Shown here in pieces: positions 21,999 through 27,821 of a DNA stretch of 27,821 bases (positions are counted from its first letter, which is position 1; every line of letters starts with the position of its first letter). Made by a program: the position numbers and the translations under genes. The stretch lies in IMG/VR virus record IMGVR_UViG_3300011189_000034, positions 1 to 27,821 of that record, one strand, 5' to 3'. The notes beneath the pieces were generated by a model that saw only the letters and a program-made list of their open reading frames with translations, made no database searches and was not told the DNA's origin. This DNA is from a virus.

Positions 21999-24900
21999 TT
22001 AATTTAACTCAGATGGAACTTCGGTTGGGGTTTTTCGTCTTCCAATAATCTCAGAATACTTTTCTTTAATATCAGGCAACAAAGCTTTATACTTGAACTC
22101 ATCCGATTTTAGTTTGTTCGCTAGCTTCTCAAATGAATTTATATCATCCCATGTTACGTCGCCATCAAACAAAAACTCAGAAATTTTATCAGCGTTATCT
22201 TCAATCGCGTGATAAATCTTTTCTTTAGCTTTAAGCTTCTGACCCTTCTTTCCGAACTTGGGTTTTTCAATGCCCGTTTGGAACCCATGTTTAAAATTGA
22301 TAGTCCAACGATTCGTAATATCTGGATCGTCAGTCTCTTCTTTTATAACACCAAAGATAGCAATCAACAGTTCGTTTCTAAAAGATGCCTTGTATTTGCT
22401 ATCGTGTGGGGCTCCAGACAAAGCCTTCTTCATGAACTTCGGGTTTCCAAACATCAAATCAACTTGGATAATTGCTGGTTCATCTGAAATAACTTTACCT
22501 GTTTCATCTATCGCCGGCTGAGGATTTCCCTTTTGGTCAAATACAGGAGTTGATACGCTAATCTGACTTAGGCCGGGTTGTATATTAACATCTAATTCTG
22601 AGTTAGCAAAATATTCTTTCAACTTAGAAAACAATAATGCGTTTGTCTTTTTAATATCTTCGGCTGGTTCAACGCCTAACTTCTGTAAAACCTTTTTTGT
22701 GTCAATACCCACATCAACATCTCCTGAATATGGTTTTACGCTTCCTACCTTGATAAAGTCTACGTCTTCAAATCCAATGTTTGATAACAGGTTTTCAATA
22801 GTTGGTTTGAAATACTCGTTGTTTAACGCTGAGTTGTTGGATACAGCAGTGTGTTCGCCAACTTCTTTCAGAATAGAATCGGAATATCCTTTTATAGTAT
22901 TCATCTGATTGGTCACAGATTCACTGCCCTTTAGTTCTGCGAACTTATCTAAATATACATCGTATGTTGATTTAAAACTTGACATAAACTCATCATATGA
23001 CATTCCATCTGGCAAACCATCATGTTCTGCCAACGATTTCACCATACCCACCACCCCTTTGAGAAGCGTTCGAATTCTTACATCTTCAGATGGAATTCCC
23101 GAAATTTCCAGCTTTACATCTTCACCTGTGAAGAATTCCACGATGTCTTGAAACATCGTATCGGGATTGTCGCTTATAGTTTTCCACGTTCCTTTCTTAC
23201 GTGACCCTACAATTTCTCCAGTATCGTTTAATTTCACTCTGGCACCGTTCCATTGTAAGTTAACACCTAACAAATCTGAGATGGTGGAGTATATCTTACC
23301 AATAAATGCTCCCTTGAAACCTGGCTCAGCACGGCCTCTCGCCTGTGACCACCTAGCGAACTGAACAGTAGTATAAAAGAATTCTACTTCCGCCGTCTTG
23401 CCGTTTACTTTAAAGAATGAACGTATGCCGTTGGTGTTCTCAGAATCAACGTTCTTGTTTTGACCCGATTGAATAAACTGTTTTAATTCCTTTCGGTATG
23501 GTTGACTATCCTCAGATGGAACAGGGAAGTTGAAATCTAAATCTCCAGCAATATCTTGCTTTCCGACTGATACATTATGGCCTGATCCGTGTGGGGTTAT
23601 ATATTTTGATATGACCTCATCAGGAATAGGTTCCAGTTCGGTGTTGTTCTTCAAATGTTCGTTGAATTGAAGAACCATCTCTTTTACCATCTTCAATAAC
23701 TTTGTAACATCATCACGGTTTAGTGAGTCCGCCTGCCCAGTTGACTCATTTAACAAACGATTCTGGATAGCGTCAACAACGGCCTCTTCACCCTTAGACT
23801 TCAAAAGTCTTTCAATTTTCTCAATGGTATTCTTTCGAAGTTCAATATCACGATACGTGTCTTCACGTTTCTTTTCGTTAGTTACTTGATTTGGGTTTTG
23901 TAAAAAATCTTTTTCACTGCTGTCTACGACAGCTTTGAAATCAGCTAAGGCCATTTTCAACTGTGAAGGGTCTTTCTTCACCGTTCTCTTGAACTTAGCG
24001 TTAGCTGTGCTCATAGCGTCAATGAATTTCCAAAAATCTTTCTTCCGTTTTAAGAATAAGTCTTTGTCAACAATCTTAACCATGTCGCCTTTAGGTGTAT
24101 AAAAAATCAATCCCTCTGTTTCGTTACCGAATGCTTTATCGAAGTCAGCTTTCAATACATGGCCTTTTACTTTCTGACCAATCGTACTTACAAGTTCCTT
24201 GACGTGTTTTCTAGCTGCTACATCAACTCTCTTCCGACTTTTAGAATTTAAAATATTTCCCTTGTCTCTTATCAACGCTTCCAAGTCTATAATAAACTTC
24301 TGTGGAATCTCAATGTGGTCGGTATCAGGCCGTGGGTTAGCAAAGAACTTAATCTTAGTTGGTTTGCTAAGGGCAGAAGCGAGCTTGTCTGACAAGCCAT
24401 CCCCTTTGTCTATTTTTATCTTCTTGTCATCAATTTCAATGTTAAACATAACAATGATACCATCTTTGATTATCTTTGGATCGTATACAATAGCATTGTG
24501 ATTATAAAACGGGATGGATTCCGATTCGATGAGGAAGTTCTGTGTGTTTTTGAAACCGAGTTCCTTTAATATAGAAGAGAAATCGATTTGGCTTAAAACC
24601 TCATAGAACTCTCTAAAGTCGTCAAAGAAATACAAGTCAGGATAATCATCTTTAGATAATCGTTCGCCGCCTTGGTCTAATGTAAAGAACTTACCATCCT
24701 TCAACCCAAACTTATAAAAATGACCATCTACCTTTTCATTTACGACCAAACCTTTATCATGTGCGCCAAACAATTTTAAGAAATCCAATAACTGTTCCGC
24801 TGACAAATCTTCGATGTGTTTGACGAATCCAAATTGACCTCCTTCATTCAACTGTTCTGGCGAATCAACACCAAGAGCTTTTTGTAATATGGAATATACC

Positions 24901-25535
24901 TTTTGATTTACACCTGCGTTGAAAATAGCTTTGAACTTCTTCTCAACATCCATGTTAGGATTCTTCAAGACTTCTCTTGACTTGGTTCCACTCATTGTAC
25001 GTGGTAACTGAAACTTATATGGAAGTCCAGACCAAAATACGTTCTTGGGTACTGATGTAACCGTTTCTAAATTTGATGCACGTTGTTGTATGTCATCTTC
25101 TCCATATCCAACTACCAACGCAAAATCGTCAATGTCAAATCCAGACTTGGATATAATCTCAGCCATCCATTCAGACGGTTTTGGTTCTGGTTTGTTGTGT
25201 CGAGTGAAATACGGATTTGCTGGGCCTCTAGCTTCTATAATGTTTTGTTCGGGTATTCCAAACATAGTTTTCATTATGTATTTCTTCGCTGAAAACGGAA
25301 GCGGATCTTTAGGATCTAACTTCTTAGGGTTCGTTGTGACAATATAAGTATTTTCAACCCCAGCATTAGACGATTGGACTAGTTCTCTGTATGCCTTGTA
25401 GTGACCTCTGTGAAAAGGTTGAAATCTGCCTGGAAGTATAGCTATGACGTTATCAGTCTTTTTTGTACCCTCCGACAATCTATTTTTTATAGATTCTTTT
25501 AAAAGTTGTCTAATTTGTTTAACGCATTCTTCCAT
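21999..25535 (-). CDS. Four-module nucleotidyltransferase/ligase-like protein
   Basis: This 1178-residue protein has four modules. (1) Residues 29-215 form a cytidylyltransferase/NMN-adenylyltransferase-like domain with GRFQPFHRGH (HxGH at 42-45), MKTMFGIP and MSGTKSR (181-187, the SxTxxR-type block). (2) Residues 240-510 form an ATP-dependent ligase-like nucleotidyltransferase domain with EKVDG (nucleophile K268), GERLS (290-294), FLIE (334-337), EGLIF (474-478) and MVKIVDK (485-491). (3) Residues 605-870 are pol-beta-type, with GSG at 650-652, GDLDF (D665, D667) and a possible third carboxylate E716/E718. (4) Residues 880-1178 are a second pol-beta-type domain, with GS 931-932, GDVDV (D939, D941) and D1026 in QVDLMFG. 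Active-site residues look intact in all four. The leader MEECVKQIRQLLKES ends in LSE (20-22). Likely chemistry is nucleic-acid end repair, ligation or nucleotidylation; substrates are unknown. Confidence 0.82.
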   Translation of the reverse strand: MEECVKQIRQLLKESIKNRLSEGTKKTDNVIAILPGRFQPFHRGHYKAYRELVQSSNAGVENTYIVTTNPKKLDPKDPLPFSAKKYIMKTMFGIPEQNIIEARGPANPYFTRHNKPEPKPSEWMAEIISKSGFDIDDFALVVGYGEDDIQQRASNLETVTSVPKNVFWSGLPYKFQLPRTMSGTKSREVLKNPNMDVEKKFKAIFNAGVNQKVYSILQKALGVDSPEQLNEGGQFGFVKHIEDLSAEQLLDFLKLFGAHDKGLVVNEKVDGHFYKFGLKDGKFFTLDQGGERLSKDDYPDLYFFDDFREFYEVLSQIDFSSILKELGFKNTQNFLIESESIPFYNHNAIVYDPKIIKDGIIVMFNIEIDDKKIKIDKGDGLSDKLASALSKPTKIKFFANPRPDTDHIEIPQKFIIDLEALIRDKGNILNSKSRKRVDVAARKHVKELVSTIGQKVKGHVLKADFDKAFGNETEGLIFYTPKGDMVKIVDKDLFLKRKKDFWKFIDAMSTANAKFKRTVKKDPSQLKMALADFKAVVDSSEKDFLQNPNQVTNEKKREDTYRDIELRKNTIEKIERLLKSKGEEAVVDAIQNRLLNESTGQADSLNRDDVTKLLKMVKEMVLQFNEHLKNNTELEPIPDEVISKYITPHGSGHNVSVGKQDIAGDLDFNFPVPSEDSQPYRKELKQFIQSGQNKNVDSENTNGIRSFFKVNGKTAEVEFFYTTVQFARWSQARGRAEPGFKGAFIGKIYSTISDLLGVNLQWNGARVKLNDTGEIVGSRKKGTWKTISDNPDTMFQDIVEFFTGEDVKLEISGIPSEDVRIRTLLKGVVGMVKSLAEHDGLPDGMSYDEFMSSFKSTYDVYLDKFAELKGSESVTNQMNTIKGYSDSILKEVGEHTAVSNNSALNNEYFKPTIENLLSNIGFEDVDFIKVGSVKPYSGDVDVGIDTKKVLQKLGVEPAEDIKKTNALLFSKLKEYFANSELDVNIQPGLSQISVSTPVFDQKGNPQPAIDETGKVISDEPAIIQVDLMFGNPKFMKKALSGAPHDSKYKASFRNELLIAIFGVIKEETDDPDITNRWTINFKHGFQTGIEKPKFGKKGQKLKAKEKIYHAIEDNADKISEFLFDGDVTWDDINSFEKLANKLKSDEFKYKALLPDIKEKYSEIIGRRKTPTEVPSELN

Positions 25536-25538
25536 GCG

Positions 25539-25546
25539 TATAAATA
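25539..25546 (-). promoter_or_regulatory. TATTTATA box 3 bases before start codon
   Basis: Minus-strand TATTTATA, then CGC, then the ATG at 25535. The whole 17-base gap, CGTATATATTTATACGC, is close to an inverted repeat (CGTATA/TATACG). Confidence 0.55.
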
Positions 25547-25552
25547 TATACG

Positions 25553-27821
25553 CTACGAATTATTGACATAACTAAACCCATTTTCTTTCTTGATTTCAAT
25601 CTGACCGTCAACTAAGTCTCGTAGTGTATCAATGTGGGATATCACCAGTATAAAGTCGAATTGATGTGATAAGAATGTAAACAGAGAACTTAATGAACTT
25701 CGAACTTCGTGATCCAAAGCGCCAAATCCTTCATCAATCGTCAAGAATGTTGTCTGTGGAATATTAGATATGTTTGTCAAAGCGATTCGAATTGCAAGGT
25801 TTGAAATAAAAGTTTCCATTCCACTTGTCAATTCCAACGGCCAACTCTTATCGTCATATACAATATTAGAGTTAATGTTAGTTCCATCCATCTCAATTGA
25901 GATGTTGAATTCAACAATCTGACTTAGAATCTCATTGACTTCCTTCTCAATAGCAGGAATAGACTTACAAATAATATCATACGGAACACCGTTTCGGTGG
26001 ATTGAATCGATGTAATACTCATATGCCCTAACGGAAGCTTCCAAGTCTTTAACCTCTTTAACCTTGGATTTTAGATTCTTCAATTCACTTCTCCACACCT
26101 CCAATTTGGAATTGGATTCCAATATCTTCTCATTAGCAAGTTTCAGTTTGTTTGATATCTCCTTGTTCTCACCGTCAATACCAACAATCTGTTGTCTAAT
26201 GTTCTCATTTTTAATGATGATGTCCTTGGAATTATGAAATCTTTGGATTCGTCTTTCAAGTCTCTCAACTTCATTCTCCAACCGAATGATATCCTTTTCT
26301 TTAGTTGACAAACGATTTATACATTTGTGCCACTCAGTATCAACCCGATTGTATTGTGTCTTCAGTTTTGCATATTCTGAATATTTTTCTGTGACATGGT
26401 TCTGTTCAGATACTTGCAACTTCAATCGATTCTTCCGCTCGACCTTATCATTTATAATAGGCTTCAACGCTTCCAACTCTTCCTTGGCGTTCAAAGCGTC
26501 TTGAATAAAGGCGTTTTTCATACAATACTCACAGTCTTCATCGTATTCGTGAGTCTCCAAGGTTTTTACTTTGTCTAACTTGTTTTTGATATCAACCTTG
26601 TATATCTCCAGTTCACTTTCCAATGATTTAAATTCCGACACCACCTTGTCGTATGACTCCTTTTTAGATTCTATATCATCGTTTTCAAACTGTTCGATGG
26701 AGTCTTGCATTTCAACAAGGGCGACTTTTATACTATCACATTCATCTTCAAGTTTAGATATATTGATAGAATCAATTTCAGATTTCTTCTTTTTAATATC
26801 GATTCCCAAAGAATCTATTTCGACAGGAACGTCTGAAAGGTTCACGATTTCAGAGTTTAACTTTACGATGGTTTCTATATTTGAATCTTTTAAATCGGAA
26901 AGTTCATCATGAACCTCCACCATCTTATTATACCTCGGTTTTGCAACAGCGATACAATCCTCAAGTTTGCCAATTTCAACATCAAAATTTACTTTATTCA
27001 GTTTCTTTAAAGCACCCAAAGTTTCTTTAGATTCGTTGAAAGCGATTTGATACAACTTATCGAATATAGTTATACCCAAAAATCTGGCAACCAAATCCTT
27101 TCGGTCGGTTTGACCTTTATCAGCGAAATTTGAATTGTTCCTCTGTAAACTAAGTGACGTCAACACAAAGTCTTCGTAACTTCCTATATAAGAACGGATT
27201 ATATCATTAGTGCTTCTTCGTGACTCATCGTTAAGACTTTCTACAACTCCGTTAACAACTCGTGAGAATTCAACATTGACCTTAACAACCCCCTTCTTAT
27301 CACGTTTAGCGGTTCTTAAAATCGTATATTCGGTTCCGTCGATATCAAACACGAAAGAACATTTGAACGACATTTTAGATTCGTTCATCACAGCAGACGC
27401 TTTAAACGTCCGCGAACACTTGTCGAAACAACAAAAACAGAACGCATCAAGTATAGACGACTTGCCCGAAGCGTTACTAGCGAAGATACCATTAATTCCT
27501 GACATGCCATCGAAGTTGATTACATTCGACTCTCCATATGAAAACATGTTATCGAATGTGAACATCTTGGGAGTCCAACGAAGATTCGAAACCTTATCGT
27601 CTGAACTTAATTTTTCGTTTGTGAGTTTGTTCAGATCAAACACTTTCTTCAATAACTTCTGAGATATTTTAGGGTGTTTGTGTTTTAAAAATTCGGATAT
27701 TAATTCGTTTTGGAAATCGCTTTCGTTTAACTTAGCTAACGGAACTTTAGACACACTTCCACGTTGGACCGTCTTAAAAGAGTCACCTCTTATATAAGAA
27801 GTCTCTTGGATGTCCGCAATA
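25553..27821 (-). CDS. Rad50/SbcC/T4 gp46-like ATPase, N-terminally cut by the window edge
   Basis: It is an SMC-type ATPase of the recombination nuclease complex, which resects DNA ends for phage replication and repair. Motifs: Walker A FASNASGKSS (at about 27455-27485), Q-loop region LSLQRNNS, long coiled coils, and a zinc hook CEYC near 26520-26545. The signature is LTSGMETFIS, Walker B is TTFLTIDEGFGALD and the H-loop is VISHID, all close to the C-terminus. The frame stays open upstream of the GTG at 27754 through the right edge (27 more in-frame residues up to Val-Ser, including YIRGDSF and VQRGS), so that GTG is not the true start. About 90 residues precede the usual ATPase start, which suggests an N-terminal extension or fusion to the partner nuclease (gp47/Mre11). 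Motif-based identification is strong; the fusion is inference. Confidence 0.9.
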   Translation of the reverse strand, partial: IADIQETSYIRGDSFKTVQRGSVSKVPLAKLNESDFQNELISEFLKHKHPKISQKLLKKVFDLNKLTNEKLSSDDKVSNLRWTPKMFTFDNMFSYGESNVINFDGMSGINGIFASNASGKSSILDAFCFCCFDKCSRTFKASAVMNESKMSFKCSFVFDIDGTEYTILRTAKRDKKGVVKVNVEFSRVVNGVVESLNDESRRSTNDIIRSYIGSYEDFVLTSLSLQRNNSNFADKGQTDRKDLVARFLGITIFDKLYQIAFNESKETLGALKKLNKVNFDVEIGKLEDCIAVAKPRYNKMVEVHDELSDLKDSNIETIVKLNSEIVNLSDVPVEIDSLGIDIKKKKSEIDSINISKLEDECDSIKVALVEMQDSIEQFENDDIESKKESYDKVVSEFKSLESELEIYKVDIKNKLDKVKTLETHEYDEDCEYCMKNAFIQDALNAKEELEALKPIINDKVERKNRLKLQVSEQNHVTEKYSEYAKLKTQYNRVDTEWHKCINRLSTKEKDIIRLENEVERLERRIQRFHNSKDIIIKNENIRQQIVGIDGENKEISNKLKLANEKILESNSKLEVWRSELKNLKSKVKEVKDLEASVRAYEYYIDSIHRNGVPYDIICKSIPAIEKEVNEILSQIVEFNISIEMDGTNINSNIVYDDKSWPLELTSGMETFISNLAIRIALTNISNIPQTTFLTIDEGFGALDHEVRSSLSSLFTFLSHQFDFILVISHIDTLRDLVDGQIEIKKENGFSYVNNS

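Noticed and set aside
27752-27754. GTG at 27754 as start of the Rad50-like gene
   Set aside because: The frame remains open to the window edge with protein-like sequence, so the gene is cut by the window.

Overview
This window reads as part of the late, virion-assembly region of a large AT-rich tailed phage with T4-like (myovirus-type) head genes. The host cannot be read from the sequence. Evidence is the packaging and head order on the minus strand: candidate small terminase, large terminase, portal, several small helical proteins, a gp21-type prohead protease and two acidic scaffold-like proteins. The major capsid gene is not present and probably lies beyond the left edge. No tRNA, rRNA, CRISPR array or IS element was seen.

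Reading the minus strand from right to left: 27821-25553 is a Rad50/SbcC/gp46-type ATPase that runs off the window edge. 25535-21999 encodes a 1178-residue protein with four apparent catalytic modules (cytidylyltransferase-like, ligase-like and two pol-beta-type nucleotidyltransferases). 21995-18555 is a long beta-rich tail or fibre protein. 18419-17385 is an unknown acidic protein, and 17321-16695 is a zinc-ribbon/coiled-coil protein (possible small terminase). 16702-13278 is the large terminase. 13248-12913 is a small coiled-coil protein, 12129-10198 the portal, 10154-8388 three small head-region proteins, 8365-7742 the protease, 5951-4959 and 4940-4515 scaffold or core proteins, and 805-1 a partial, very acidic scaffold protein.

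The region is heavily invaded by selfish elements. The large terminase carries a full-length LAGLIDADG intein inside ATPase motif III. A few dozen codons further on, the gene is broken into two ORFs by an atypical split intein (30-residue N part, 111-residue C part), so functional terminase should need one cis- and one trans-splicing event. Four free-standing homing-endonuclease-like genes sit between head genes. One is a GIY-YIG enzyme just upstream of the portal. The other three are paralogues with zinc motifs, 23-residue 'YGV' repeats, a PD-(D/E)xK/Vsr-like core and a GNAT-like C-terminal domain. Two of these paralogues lie on the plus strand, against the structural genes, and end at a bidirectional terminator.

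Two genome-wide patterns stand out. Several head-region genes start exactly three bases after a TATTTATA-type box and lack an obvious Shine-Dalgarno sequence. Several proteins, including the four-module enzyme, begin with a short amphipathic peptide ending in an (L/I)xE-type site, reminiscent of the T4 capsid-targeting peptide cut by the prohead protease. If that holds, the enzyme may be packaged in the head and delivered with the DNA.
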